From Pseudogulbenkiania sp. MAI-1 (GTDB lineage Bacteria > Pseudomonadota > Gammaproteobacteria > Burkholderiales > Chromobacteriaceae), in contig NZ_AZUR01000001.1 of assembly GCF_000527175.1 (NCBI RefSeq), positions 1,089,011-1,153,010 of the forward strand: a stretch of DNA of 64,000 nt. Reading direction: 5' to 3'. The notes under the pieces were generated by a model. The model made no database searches. It was not told the DNA's origin and saw only the letters and a list, made by a program, of their open reading frames with translations. The position numbers were made by a program, and so were the translations under genes. Of this stretch, positions 52,831-61,382 are shown piece after piece; the first letter of the stretch is position 1, and each line of letters begins with the position of its first letter.

Positions 52831-52944
52831 ATCAGGCGTGCTACTCATCATTTCGACCGCTGGGCGGGCCGGTGCCGCCCCTAAGTTGATGAATAACTCA
52901 CACTAATTTGTCATTACCTCTATCCAGTCCGCCGGGATTTCTGG

Positions 52945-52967
52945 AAAATAGTAAAAAATACTATTTT
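52945..52967. other. AT-rich perfect inverted repeat before fliL
   Basis: AAAATAGTA (52945-52953) and TACTATTTT (52959-52967) with a 5-A spacer, 30 bp before the fliL start, in a 166-bp gap between fliK and fliL. It could be an operator, a weak terminator, or a promoter element; no sigma-28 or sigma-54 match was seen here. Confidence 0.5.
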
Positions 52968-52996
52968 GAAGACTGCAAGTTACGGACTGAGGTTTT

Positions 52997-53506
52997 ATGG
53001 CGGAAGAAAAGAAAGCCGAGAAAAAGGCAGGGGGGAGTGGCAACAAGCTGATGATCGTCGTCATCGCTCTGCTGCTGCTGGTTCTTGTCGCCGTGGGGGG
53101 GCTGGCGGCCTATATGTTCACCAGCCTGCACGCATCGGCTGGCGACGCCCATGCCGAACAGGCGGCCGAGAAGCCCAAGAAGAAAGAAGGCCCGCCGATC
53201 TTCGAAAAGCTGGACACCTTCGTCGTCAACCTGGCCGGCAATGGCGGCAACATGCTGCAGGTGGACATGCAGGCGGAACTGGCCGACGAGGAAACCAAGA
53301 AGAAATTCACCGAGTACATGCCCAAGATCCGCAGCGCCCTGATCCTTTTGCTGTCGTCCAAGTCGCCGGACGAACTGGCCACCCCCGAGGGCAAGGTGAA
53401 GCTCAAGGCCCAGGTCAAGAAGATCATCAACGAATCGATGGACGCGGGCGAAGAGGAACCGGTGGAAAACATCCTGTTCACCGCTTTCATCATCCAGACG
53501 CAGTAA
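52997..53506 (+). CDS. fliL: Flagellar basal body-associated protein FliL
   Basis: The 169-aa protein has a short Lys-rich cytoplasmic N-terminus, one membrane helix (about 17-38) and a periplasmic stomatin-like domain (FEKLDTFVVNLAGNGGNMLQ). FliL surrounds the stators. It is the first gene of fliL-R and lies 3 nt before fliM. Confidence 0.94.
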   Translation: MAEEKKAEKKAGGSGNKLMIVVIALLLLVLVAVGGLAAYMFTSLHASAGDAHAEQAAEKPKKKEGPPIFEKLDTFVVNLAGNGGNMLQVDMQAELADEETKKKFTEYMPKIRSALILLLSSKSPDELATPEGKVKLKAQVKKIINESMDAGEEEPVENILFTAFIIQTQ

Positions 53507-53509
53507 GCC

Positions 53510-54517
53510 ATGGCCGACGATATCCTCTCCCAGGATGAGGTAGATGCCCTTTTGCGAGGGGTCACGGGAGAAGAGGCCGAAGACGATACCGGCCAGGACT
53601 CCCAGGGAATCCGTGCCTACGACATCGGTCGTCAGGAGCGGATCGTGCGCGGGCGCATGCCGACGCTCGAGATCATCAACGAGCGTTTCGCCCGCAACCT
53701 GCGCATCGGCCTGTTCAATTTCATCCGGCGTAACGCGGAAATCTCCGTCGGGCCGGTGCGGGTGCAGAAATACAGCGAGTTCATCCGCAACCTGGTCGTG
53801 CCGACCAACCTCAATCTGGTTCACGTCAAGCCGCTGCGCGGCACCGGCCTGTTGATCTTCGACCCGGACCTGGTGTTCCTGGTGGTGGACAACCTGTTCG
53901 GCAGCGACGGCCGCTACCACGTGCGCGTCGAGGGGCGCGATTTCACCCCGACCGAGCAGCGCATCATCCGGCGCCTGCTGGAGGTGGTGTTCACCGAGTA
54001 CCAGAAGGCCTGGGAGCCGGTCTACCCGATCGAGTTCGTCTATCTGCGCTCGGAGATGAACACGCAGTTCGCCAACATCGCAACGCCGACCGAGGTGGTG
54101 GTGGCGATGACCTTCCATATCGAGATGGGCGCCGGCGGCGGCGAGTTCCACGTCTGCCTGCCGTACTCGATGGTCGAACCGATCCGTGACGTGTTGTCGA
54201 GCACGATGCAGGCCGACCGTACCGAGGTGGACAACCGCTGGGTCAACCTGATGTCGCGTCAGGTGCAGGCGGCGGAGGTCGACCTGGTCGCCACTTTGGC
54301 CGGTACCAGCGTGACGCTGGGGCAGGTGCTCAATCTTAAGAAGGGCGATGTCGTGATGCTGGAAGTGCCGGAGAAGATCATTGCCGACGTGTCGGGGATT
54401 CCGGTATTCGAATGCACCTACGGCACGGTGCAGGGGCGCTATGCCCTGAAGGTGGAAACCATTCTGGCCGGGGCGCACGAATTGGCCGAGCCCAAGGCCG
54501 GAGGAGAGCAACAATGA
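53510..54517 (+). CDS. fliM: Flagellar motor switch protein FliM
   Basis: The 335-aa C-ring protein has the CheY-P-binding N-terminus (DILSQDEVDALLRGV), the CheC-like middle domain (NLRIGLFNFIRRNAEISVGP), and a SpoA C-terminal domain (VTLGQVLNLKKGDVVMLEV). It overlaps fliN by 4 bp (ATGA). Confidence 0.97.
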   Translation: MADDILSQDEVDALLRGVTGEEAEDDTGQDSQGIRAYDIGRQERIVRGRMPTLEIINERFARNLRIGLFNFIRRNAEISVGPVRVQKYSEFIRNLVVPTNLNLVHVKPLRGTGLLIFDPDLVFLVVDNLFGSDGRYHVRVEGRDFTPTEQRIIRRLLEVVFTEYQKAWEPVYPIEFVYLRSEMNTQFANIATPTEVVVAMTFHIEMGAGGGEFHVCLPYSMVEPIRDVLSSTMQADRTEVDNRWVNLMSRQVQAAEVDLVATLAGTSVTLGQVLNLKKGDVVMLEVPEKIIADVSGIPVFECTYGTVQGRYALKVETILAGAHELAEPKAGGEQQ

Positions 54518-54951
54518 GTGACGAGCAACAAGCGAATATGGGCGAAGAAGAGGTGTCGATGGACGACTGGGCGGCCGCCATGGCCGAGCAGGAGTCGGCC
54601 GAGGCCCAGTCTCCGTCCGAAGCCACGGTGCAGCCGGCCCACGCGCTGTTCCAGGAATTCGGCGCCCCTGCGGCCAGCGCCAGCGTGCCGCAGAACCTCG
54701 ACATGATCCTCGACATCCCGGTGCAGCTCACCGTGGAACTGGGGCGCACCCGTATCGCCATCCGCAACCTGCTGCAGCTGGCCCAGGGCTCGGTGGTCGA
54801 ACTGGACGGCCTGGCCGGCGAGCCGATGGACGTGCTGGTGAACGGCTGCCTGATCGCCCAGGGTGAGGTGGTGGTGGTGAACGACAAGTTCGGCATCCGT
54901 CTGACCGACATCATCACCCCGGCCGAACGCATCCGCCGGCTGCAGAAATAA
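54514..54951 (+). CDS. fliN: Flagellar motor switch protein FliN
   Basis: The 145-aa protein has an acidic N-terminus (MDDWAAAMAEQE) and a SpoA domain (MILDIPVQLTVELGRTRIAI, QGEVVVVNDKFGIRLTDII). It forms the base of the C-ring and binds FliH. It starts in the fliM stop (ATGA) and ends in the fliO start. Confidence 0.97.
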   Translation: MSDEQQANMGEEEVSMDDWAAAMAEQESAEAQSPSEATVQPAHALFQEFGAPAASASVPQNLDMILDIPVQLTVELGRTRIAIRNLLQLAQGSVVELDGLAGEPMDVLVNGCLIAQGEVVVVNDKFGIRLTDIITPAERIRRLQK

Positions 54952-55373
54952 TGCGGGGCCTGCTGCTGTCGTTGCTGGCCTTGCCGGCCGCCGCCGCCAC
55001 CGCGGCACCGACGCCTCCCGGCCCGCTGATGAGCCTGTTGCAGGTTGTCGTCGGGCTGGCTATCGTGCTGCTCGCCATCGTCGGCGTGGCCTGGCTGTTC
55101 CGCCGCCTGAGCGGCGGCATGCTGCCCGGTTCGCACCGCCTGCGCGTGGTCAGCGGCCTGATGGTGGGGCAGCGTGAGCGGGTGGTCATCGTCGAGCTGG
55201 AAGGCGAGTGGCTGGTGCTGGGGGTGACCGCGCAGGCGGTCAACCTTCTCACGCGCCTGCCGCGTCCCGACGATGCCGATGACGTGGCCACGACCCCCGG
55301 CGATCCGTTCGCCCGCTGGCTCAAGAAAGCGCTGAGCGCCTCCCGCACTCCTTCCGGTCCTTCCGCTTCATGA
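54951..55373 (+). CDS. fliO: Flagellar biosynthetic protein FliO
   Basis: The 140-aa protein is small and membrane-anchored: a signal-like N-terminus, one membrane helix (about 30-50, VVGLAIVLLAIVGVAWLF) and the FliO domain (LRVVSGLMVGQRERVVIVEL, WLVLGVTAQAVNLL). FliO helps assemble the FliP ring. Both its ends overlap neighbours (1 bp with fliN, 4 bp with fliP). Confidence 0.92.
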   Translation: MRGLLLSLLALPAAAATAAPTPPGPLMSLLQVVVGLAIVLLAIVGVAWLFRRLSGGMLPGSHRLRVVSGLMVGQRERVVIVELEGEWLVLGVTAQAVNLLTRLPRPDDADDVATTPGDPFARWLKKALSASRTPSGPSAS

Positions 55374-56116
55374 AACGTGTCCTGGTTTTTTCGGGCCTGC
55401 TGCTTGCCGGCCTGTTTCCGTTTGTGGCCGATGCGGCCGGCCTGCCGCTGATGAACAGTTCGCCCGCTGCCGGCGGCGGGCAGAACTACTCGCTCAGCCT
55501 GCAGATGCTGCTGTTCATGACGGCGCTGTCGTTCATTCCGGCCCTGCTGCTGATGATGACCTCGTTCACCCGCATCATCATCGTGCTGTCGCTGCTGCGC
55601 CAGGCCATGGGTACCATGCAGGCGCCGCCCAACCAGGTGCTGATCGGCCTGGCGCTGTTTTTGACGCTGTTCGTGATGGGGCCGACCTTCGATCAGGTGT
55701 ACAGCAAGGCCTGGGTGCCGTTCTCCGAGGACAAGATCGGCTTTGCCCAGATGATGGAGGAGGGCGGCAAGCCGATGCGCGAGTTCATGCTGAAGCAGAC
55801 GCGCGAGAAGGACCTGGCGTTCTTCATCGAGGTGTCGCAATCGCCGGCGCCGCCTACCCCGGCCGAGGTGTCGATGAAGACGCTGATCCCGGCCTTCGTG
55901 ATCAGCGAGCTGAAAACCGCGTTCCAGATCGGCTTCATGGTGTTCATCCCCTTCCTGATCATCGACCTGGTGGTGGCCAGCATCCTGATGGCGATGGGGA
56001 TGATGATGGTGTCGCCGGTGATCATCTCGCTGCCGTTCAAGCTGATGCTGTTCGTGCTGGTCGACGGCTGGACCCTGCTGATGGGGTCGCTGGTGCGGAG
56101 TTTCTACGCCGGATGA
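55370..56116 (+). CDS. fliP: Flagellar export gate protein FliP
   Basis: The 248-aa protein has a cleavable signal peptide (near ADAAG) and four membrane segments. Family blocks include MMTSFTRIIIVLSLLRQAMG, APPNQVLIGLALFLT and FKLMLFVLVDGWTLLMGSL. With FliQ and FliR it forms the export pore. Confidence 0.97.
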   Translation: MKRVLVFSGLLLAGLFPFVADAAGLPLMNSSPAAGGGQNYSLSLQMLLFMTALSFIPALLLMMTSFTRIIIVLSLLRQAMGTMQAPPNQVLIGLALFLTLFVMGPTFDQVYSKAWVPFSEDKIGFAQMMEEGGKPMREFMLKQTREKDLAFFIEVSQSPAPPTPAEVSMKTLIPAFVISELKTAFQIGFMVFIPFLIIDLVVASILMAMGMMMVSPVIISLPFKLMLFVLVDGWTLLMGSLVRSFYAG

Positions 56117-56147
56117 ACAGTAATTGGATCATGAGGAAGGCCTTGCC

Positions 56148-56417
56148 ATGAGTCCCGAACTCGTCATCAACCTCGTGCAGAACGCCTTGTACGTTCTGAT
56201 CATCGTCGCGGCTCCGGTCCTGCTGGTGTCGCTCCTGGTCGGTCTCTTGATCAGCGTGCTGCAGGCCGCCACGCAGATCAACGAAATGACACTGACCTTC
56301 ATCCCCAAGCTGCTGGCGCTGTTCGTCACGCTGGTGCTGGCCGGGCCATGGATGATCAACACGCTGGTCGACTACACCGTGCGGCTGTTCCAGAGCATTC
56401 CCAACGCGATCGGCTGA
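56148..56417 (+). CDS. fliQ: Flagellar export gate protein FliQ
   Basis: The 89-aa protein has two membrane helices, with the family block LLVSLLVGLLISVLQAATQI and LTFIPKLLALFVTL. ATG 56148 (GAGGAAGG upstream) gives the usual length. Its TGA shares the A with the fliR ATG. Confidence 0.96.
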   Translation: MSPELVINLVQNALYVLIIVAAPVLLVSLLVGLLISVLQAATQINEMTLTFIPKLLALFVTLVLAGPWMINTLVDYTVRLFQSIPNAIG

Positions 56418-57193
56418 TGATCCCGATCAGCGACCTCCAGATCAACGCGCTGGTCAGCCTGTTCGTCTGGCCTTTCGCCCGCATCATGGGGCTGCTGCTG
56501 GCCGATCCGCTGTTCGCCTCGCGCTCCGCGCCGGCGCGCTTCAAGGCCGGCTTCGCGTTGTTGTTGACGCTGCTGCTGGTGCCCTTGTTGCCGCCGCAGC
56601 CGGCGATCCCACTGGTGTCGGCCGAGGGGATGGCGGTGCTGGTGCAGCAGTTGCTGATCGGGCTGGGGCTGGGGCTGGTGATGCGCGTGGTGATCACCGC
56701 GGTCGAGATGGCCGGTTTCGTCATGGGCACGCAGATGGGCCTGGGCTTCGCCTCGTTCTACGACCCGATCAACGCGGCCCAGGTGCCGACCATTTCGCGC
56801 ATCCTGACGATCTTCACCTTCCTGTTGTTCCTGCTGATGGGCGGGCACCAGGTGGTGATCGCCACCCTGCTGGAGAGCTTTCGCACCCTGCCCATCGGCA
56901 TGACGCTGCCGTCCGACGTGTTCAAGGCGCTGGCCCATTGGGGCGGGCACATCTTCGCCTGGGGGCTGTGGCTGGCCTTGCCGGTGGTGGCCGCGCTGCT
57001 GGTGACCAACCTCGCCATCGGCGTGATGACCCGCGCCTCGCCGCAGTTCAACATCTTCACCTTCGGCTTTCCGCTGACGCTGATGGTCGGCTTCGCCGCG
57101 CTCTACCTGGCGGTGCCGTTGATGGTGCCCGCCCTCGAGATGTTCTATCGCGACGCTTTCTCCTTCATGCAGGGCATGCTGAAGGCAGGCTAG
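56417..57193 (+). CDS. fliR: Flagellar export gate protein FliR
   Basis: The 258-aa protein has six membrane helices, with VEMAGFVMGTQMGLGFASFY and TRASPQFNIFTFGFPLTL as conserved blocks. It is the last gene of the operon; flhB and flhA are not in the window, so the second half of the export system is elsewhere. Confidence 0.96.
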   Translation: MIPISDLQINALVSLFVWPFARIMGLLLADPLFASRSAPARFKAGFALLLTLLLVPLLPPQPAIPLVSAEGMAVLVQQLLIGLGLGLVMRVVITAVEMAGFVMGTQMGLGFASFYDPINAAQVPTISRILTIFTFLLFLLMGGHQVVIATLLESFRTLPIGMTLPSDVFKALAHWGGHIFAWGLWLALPVVAALLVTNLAIGVMTRASPQFNIFTFGFPLTLMVGFAALYLAVPLMVPALEMFYRDAFSFMQGMLKAG

Positions 57194-57311
57194 GACGTGC
57201 CGCCCACGCGGAGCCGACGGTGAATCCGGCCGGGCTTTCTGGTAACATGTCGCCGATTTCATCGAACTCAACCCGGCCGCGTTGCGGCCTTTATTACTGA
57301 CTGAGGCGATT

Positions 57312-58037
57312 ATGGCTGGCCACAGCAAATGGGCGAACATCAAGCACAAGAAAGAACGCGCTGACGCCAAGCGCGGCAAGATCTTTACCCGACTGATCAA
57401 GGAAATTACCGTTGCCGCCCGTCTCGGCGGCGGCGACCCGGACGCCAACCCGCGCCTGCGCCTAGCGGTGGACAAGGCGCTCGACGCCAACATGCCGAAG
57501 GACAACATCCAGCGCGCCATCGACCGCGGCGCCGGCACGCTGGAAGGCGTGGACTACGTGGAAATCCGCTACGAGGGCTACGGCATCGGCGGTGCGGCGG
57601 TGATGGTCGACTGCATGACCGACAACAAGACCCGCACGGTGGCCGACGTGCGCCACGCCTTCAGCAAGTACGGCGGCAACATGGGCACTGACGGCTGCGT
57701 GGCGTTCCAGTTCAAGCACTGCGGCTACCTGGTGTTCGCGCCGGGCGTCGACGAAGACGCGCTGATGGAAGCGGCGCTGGAAGCCGGCGCCGAGGACGTG
57801 GTGACCAACGACGACGGCTCGATCGAGGTGATCACCGCGCCGTACGAGTTCACCGCGGTGAAGAGCGCGCTGGAAGCGGCCGGATTCAAGGCGGAAATGG
57901 GCGAAGTGACCATGCGCGCGCTCAATGAAACTGAACTCACCGGCGAAGACGCCGAGCGCATGCAGAAGCTGCTCGACGCGCTGGAAGACCTGGACGACGT
58001 GCAGGAGGTGTATACCTCCGCCGTGATGGACAACTGA
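57312..58037 (+). CDS. yebC: YebC/PmpR family translation-associated protein
   Basis: The 241-aa protein starts with the family hallmark MAGHSKWANIKHKKERADAK and has NMPKDNIQRAIDRG, EGYGIGGAAVMVDCMTDN and the C-terminal DLDDVQEVYTSAVMDN. TACO1/YebC proteins relieve ribosome stalling at proline-rich stretches; some were earlier described as DNA-binding regulators. It is a single gene, followed by a repeat element and a terminator. Confidence 0.96.
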   Translation: MAGHSKWANIKHKKERADAKRGKIFTRLIKEITVAARLGGGDPDANPRLRLAVDKALDANMPKDNIQRAIDRGAGTLEGVDYVEIRYEGYGIGGAAVMVDCMTDNKTRTVADVRHAFSKYGGNMGTDGCVAFQFKHCGYLVFAPGVDEDALMEAALEAGAEDVVTNDDGSIEVITAPYEFTAVKSALEAAGFKAEMGEVTMRALNETELTGEDAERMQKLLDALEDLDDVQEVYTSAVMDN

Positions 58038-58066
58038 TCGCTTGGGAATAAATCTGCTGCGCGCCC

Positions 58067-58183
58067 CGATCCCGGCCCTGTGATGCTCGCCGTACCATTT
58101 GTACGGCTGAGCCTTTCGAGTCTCCTTGGGTCGAACCCGCCTCGGCTCGCGGCGATGACCGCAGGGAATCCCTGTGGGACGAT
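58067..58183 (+). repeat. Structured dispersed repeat, copy 1
   Basis: It shares its ends with the element at 61253-61351: CGATCCCGGCCCTGTG at the start and CGGCGATGACCGCAGGGA...GTGGGACGAT at the end. Internal hairpins: GCCGTAC / GTACGGC (58089-58107 region), GGGTcgAACCC, and CGCAGGGAATCCCTGTGGG. Length 117 bp, between yebC and a terminator. No coding frame is convincing. Confidence 0.6.
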
Positions 58184-58239
58184 TTCTTCCTCTAGCTTTG
58201 AGCCTGGTCCAGGCTACGCGCCTACCGGTAATTTTCTCG

Positions 58240-58267
58240 AAAGGCCTGCCACGACGGCGGGCCTTTT
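58240..58267 (+). terminator. Rho-independent terminator after yebC and the repeat
   Basis: AAAGGCCTGCC-acgac-GGCGGGCCTTTT, one G-T wobble in the stem. It lies 20 bp before the VanZ-like gene. Confidence 0.75.
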
Positions 58268-58287
58268 GCTCGTTTAGGAGCCGTTCC

Positions 58288-58647
58288 ATGCCTTACCGTG
58301 CGCTGCTGCCGGCCCTGCTGTGGTGGGGGCTGTCGCTGTGGCTGCTGCTGAAGCCGGCGGGGGCGCCGTCGGCGATTCCGTATTTCGACAAGATCGGTCA
58401 TTTCATGCTGTTTGGCGTGCAGGCCGCGCTGCTGGGATGGGGCCTGCATCGTGTTGGCGTGCCTCGGCCGCGCCTGACGGCCTGGCTGGGCTGCGTGCTG
58501 TGGGCCGGTCTGTCGGAGGGGCTGCAGGCCTGGCTGACGGTGGATCGCGCGGCGGAGTGGCTGGACGCGCTGGCCGACGTTGCCGGGGCCGGTGCGGCCG
58601 TGCTGGTGCTGGGGCGCTGCATCGCGCCGGCCGGCAAGGCGGTGTAA
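58288..58647 (+). CDS. Small VanZ-like membrane protein
   Basis: The 119-aa protein has four short membrane segments and the VanZ-like core: FDKIGHFMLFGVQAALLGW with a conserved Asp-Lys and His, and EWLDALADVAGAGAAVL with the usual D-x-x-x-N/G pattern. It belongs to the VanZ superfamily seen widely outside resistance operons; no glycopeptide-resistance genes are here. TTTAGGAG precedes ATG 58288. Confidence 0.82.
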   Translation: MPYRALLPALLWWGLSLWLLLKPAGAPSAIPYFDKIGHFMLFGVQAALLGWGLHRVGVPRPRLTAWLGCVLWAGLSEGLQAWLTVDRAAEWLDALADVAGAGAAVLVLGRCIAPAGKAV

Positions 58648-58723
58648 ACTGAGCGTCATTTTGCCGGTCCTAACCGACAGCTATCCGACGTCCCACGGAC
58701 ACCCCGGGGAGAAAGACGACACC

Positions 58724-60019
58724 ATGACCCAGACCCATGTCGCCCGCCGCCAGCGCCTGATGAGCCAGATCGGGGAGGGGGTGGCGATCCTGCCCACCGC
58801 GCCCGAAGCCATCCGCAACGCGGACACCCATTATCCCTACCGGCCCGACAGCCATTTCCTCTACCTCACCGGCTTCGCCGAGCCGGGCGCCGTGCTGGTG
58901 CTCGACGCCCGCGCCGGCAAGTCCATCCTGTTCTGCCGCGAAAAGAACCTCGAGCGGGAAATCTGGGACGGCTTCCGCCACGGCCCCGAGGGGGCGAAGG
59001 AGCAGTTCGGTTTCGACGAAGCCTACCCGATCGACGAACTCGACCAGCGCCTGCCCGACCTGCTGTCGGGTCAGCCGCAGCTGTGGTGGAACATCGGCCG
59101 CAACCCGGCCTTCGACCAGCAGGTGGCGGGCTGGCTCAACGCGGTGCGCGCCCGCTACCGCACCGGCGAGCAGGCGCCGCCGCGTTTCGGCGACCTGCTG
59201 GTGCTGCTCGACGAGATGCGCATGATCAAGGACGCTGGCGAGATCGCCACGCTGCGCCGCGCCGCCCAGATTTCGGCCGAGGCCCACGTGCGCGCGATGC
59301 GGGCGACCCGCCCCGGGCTCTACGAGTACCAAGTCGAGGCCGAGCTGCTGCATACCTTCGTCAGCCACGGCGCGCGCTTTCCAGCCTACGAGAGCATCGT
59401 GGCCGGCGGCGCCAACGCCTGCACGCTGCATTACGTCGGCAACGACTGTCGCCTCAACGACGGCGAGCTGCTGCTGATCGACGCCGGCTGCGAGCTGAAC
59501 GGCTACGCCGCCGACATCACTCGCACCTTCCCGGTCAACGGCCGTTTCAGCGGCCCGCAGCGCGATCTGTATGAACTTGTGCTGGCGGCCGAGCTGGCCG
59601 GCATCGACGCGGTCAAGCCGGGCGCGCTGTGGACCGCGCCGGGGGATGCCGCGCTGCAAGTGCTGGTGCGCGGCATACTCGACCTCAAGCTGCTGGAAGG
59701 CACGGTGGACGGCGTCATCGAGTCCGGCGCCTACCGCCAGTTTTACATGCACAGCATCGGCCACATGATCGGGCTCGACGTGCACGACGTCGGCCAGCGC
59801 AAGCAGGGTGGCGAGTGGCGCACCTACCAGCCCGGCATGTGCACCACCATCGAGCCTGGGTTGTACATCCGCCCGGCCGCCAACGTGCCGGAGGCGTTCC
59901 ACAACATCGGCATCCGCATCGAGGACGACGTGTTGGTGACCGACAGCGGGCGCGAAGTGTACACCGCGGAGGTGCCCAAGGGGGTGCAGGAAATCGAGGA
60001 TTTGATGCGCACGTCCTGA
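58724..60019 (+). CDS. pepP: Xaa-Pro aminopeptidase P
   Basis: PepP removes N-terminal residues next to proline with two Mn ions. The 431-aa protein has an N-terminal creatinase-like domain (SHFLYLTGFAEPGAVLVLDA) and a pita-bread domain with metal ligands in LLIDAGCELNGY and ADITRTFP, HSIGHMIGLDVHD, TIEPGLYI and RIEDDVLVT. It is followed by two ubiquinone hydroxylase genes, the usual pepP-ubiH order. Confidence 0.96.
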   Translation: MTQTHVARRQRLMSQIGEGVAILPTAPEAIRNADTHYPYRPDSHFLYLTGFAEPGAVLVLDARAGKSILFCREKNLEREIWDGFRHGPEGAKEQFGFDEAYPIDELDQRLPDLLSGQPQLWWNIGRNPAFDQQVAGWLNAVRARYRTGEQAPPRFGDLLVLLDEMRMIKDAGEIATLRRAAQISAEAHVRAMRATRPGLYEYQVEAELLHTFVSHGARFPAYESIVAGGANACTLHYVGNDCRLNDGELLLIDAGCELNGYAADITRTFPVNGRFSGPQRDLYELVLAAELAGIDAVKPGALWTAPGDAALQVLVRGILDLKLLEGTVDGVIESGAYRQFYMHSIGHMIGLDVHDVGQRKQGGEWRTYQPGMCTTIEPGLYIRPAANVPEAFHNIGIRIEDDVLVTDSGREVYTAEVPKGVQEIEDLMRTS

Positions 60020-60062
60020 GCGACGTTGTCAGGCTGATGAACGAGGCAGACGAACAAGAGTT

Positions 60063-61223
60063 ATGACTGTGAATCCCGAACATGCCGATATCGTGGTCGT
60101 CGGAGGCGGCCCGGTCGGGGCGCTGGCGGCCTTGCGCTTTGCCCGTGCCGGGCGCCGCGTGCTGCTGGTCGAGGCGCGCGCCAAGGACGCGCCGATTCGC
60201 GACGCGCGGGCGCTGGCGTTGTCCTGGGCCAGCCGCAGGATGCTGCGTGACGCCGGCGGCTGGCCGGACGAGCTGGCGGCCACGCCGATCGACGCCGTGC
60301 ACGTGTCGCAGCAGGGCAGTTGCGGGCGCACCGTGCTCGACCGCGCCGACCTGGCGCTCCCGCACCTGGGCGTGGTGGTCGACTACCCCTTGCTGACCGC
60401 GTCGCTCAATGCCGCGCTGGAAGGCGCCGGCGTCACGGTGCTGTGGCAGAGCCGGGTGGAGTCGGTGAAGTCGCTGCCGCATTACGCCCGGCTGACCCTG
60501 ACGACGCCGGCCGGTCCGGGCATGCTGACCTGCCGGCTGGTGGTGCTGGCCGAGGGCGGCGGGCTGGCCGAGACCCTGCCCGGGATCAAGCGGCTGAGCC
60601 ACGATTACCAACAGTGCGCCGTGCTGACTCACCTCACCACCGAATTGCCGCCGCAGGGCGTGGCCTACGAGCGCTTCTCGCAGCAGGGGCCGCTGGCGCT
60701 GCTGCCGCACGGCGACGGCTTCATGCTGGTGTGGACGCGCAGCGCCGAGGATGCCGCCCGCCTGCGCGACAGCGACGACGGCGTGCTGATCGCCGAGCTG
60801 CAGCAGGCCTTCGGCGAGCGCCAGGGACGCATCCTCGCGGCCGGGCCGCGCGCAGTGTTCCCGCTCGCGCTCAAGCAGGCCAATCGCCTGGTGAGCGGAC
60901 GTGTGGTGCTGATCGGCAACGCCGCGCAGACCATGCACCCGGTGGCGGCGCAGGGGCTCAACCTGGGCCTGCGCGACGCGGCCGGGCTGGCCGACGCGCT
61001 GGACGGTGTGCGCGACCCCGGCGAGGCCCGCGCACTGGCCACTTTCGCCGCCGCGCGCAAGGTCGACGGCCACGCCGTGGTCGGCTTCACGCACGGCCTG
61101 ATCCGGCTGTTCGACGGCCATTCGCCGCTGGTGAACACGCTGCGCGGCGCCGGCATGATGGCGCTGGATGTGTTGCCGCCGCTGCGCCGCGCTTTTGCCG
61201 GGCATCTGGTGTTCGGCGTGTGA
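60063..61223 (+). CDS. ubiH: FAD-dependent ubiquinone-biosynthesis hydroxylase UbiH
   Basis: The 386-aa flavoprotein has the dinucleotide motif DIVVVGGGPVGALAALRFA, ALALSWASRRML and the second FAD block VVLIGNAAQTMHPVAAQGLN. UbiH-type enzymes hydroxylate the quinone ring. Its place right after pepP matches ubiH in many proteobacteria. It starts 43 nt after pepP and is followed by a repeat element and a second family member. Confidence 0.9.
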   Translation: MTVNPEHADIVVVGGGPVGALAALRFARAGRRVLLVEARAKDAPIRDARALALSWASRRMLRDAGGWPDELAATPIDAVHVSQQGSCGRTVLDRADLALPHLGVVVDYPLLTASLNAALEGAGVTVLWQSRVESVKSLPHYARLTLTTPAGPGMLTCRLVVLAEGGGLAETLPGIKRLSHDYQQCAVLTHLTTELPPQGVAYERFSQQGPLALLPHGDGFMLVWTRSAEDAARLRDSDDGVLIAELQQAFGERQGRILAAGPRAVFPLALKQANRLVSGRVVLIGNAAQTMHPVAAQGLNLGLRDAAGLADALDGVRDPGEARALATFAAARKVDGHAVVGFTHGLIRLFDGHSPLVNTLRGAGMMALDVLPPLRRAFAGHLVFGV

Positions 61224-61252
61224 GAGCCTGTGGGCGAATCCGCCGTGCCTCT

Positions 61253-61351
61253 CCATCCCGGTCCTGTGGGGCACGCCGTGCCGCGTATCCGGCTGGTTTC
61301 GAACCGGCCGCGCGGCGCGGCGATGGCCGCAGGGAGTCCCGGTGGGACGAT
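61253..61351 (+). repeat. Structured dispersed repeat, copy 2
   Basis: A 99-bp relative of 58067-58183: CCATCCCGGTCCTGTG at the start, CGGCGATGGCCGCAGGGAG...GTGGGACGAT at the end. Its internal hairpin is GGCTGGTT-tcg-AACCGGCC, changed on both arms relative to copy 1. It fills the gap between ubiH and the next hydroxylase gene, so it would be part of the operon mRNA. Confidence 0.6.
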
Positions 61352-61382
61352 GGCTTTCACGCGCTCCGAGAGAGCTAAAGCA

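Noticed and set aside
58288..58647. Glycopeptide resistance (VanZ)
   Set aside because: It is a small VanZ-superfamily membrane protein without vanH, vanA or vanX genes; such proteins are common outside resistance.
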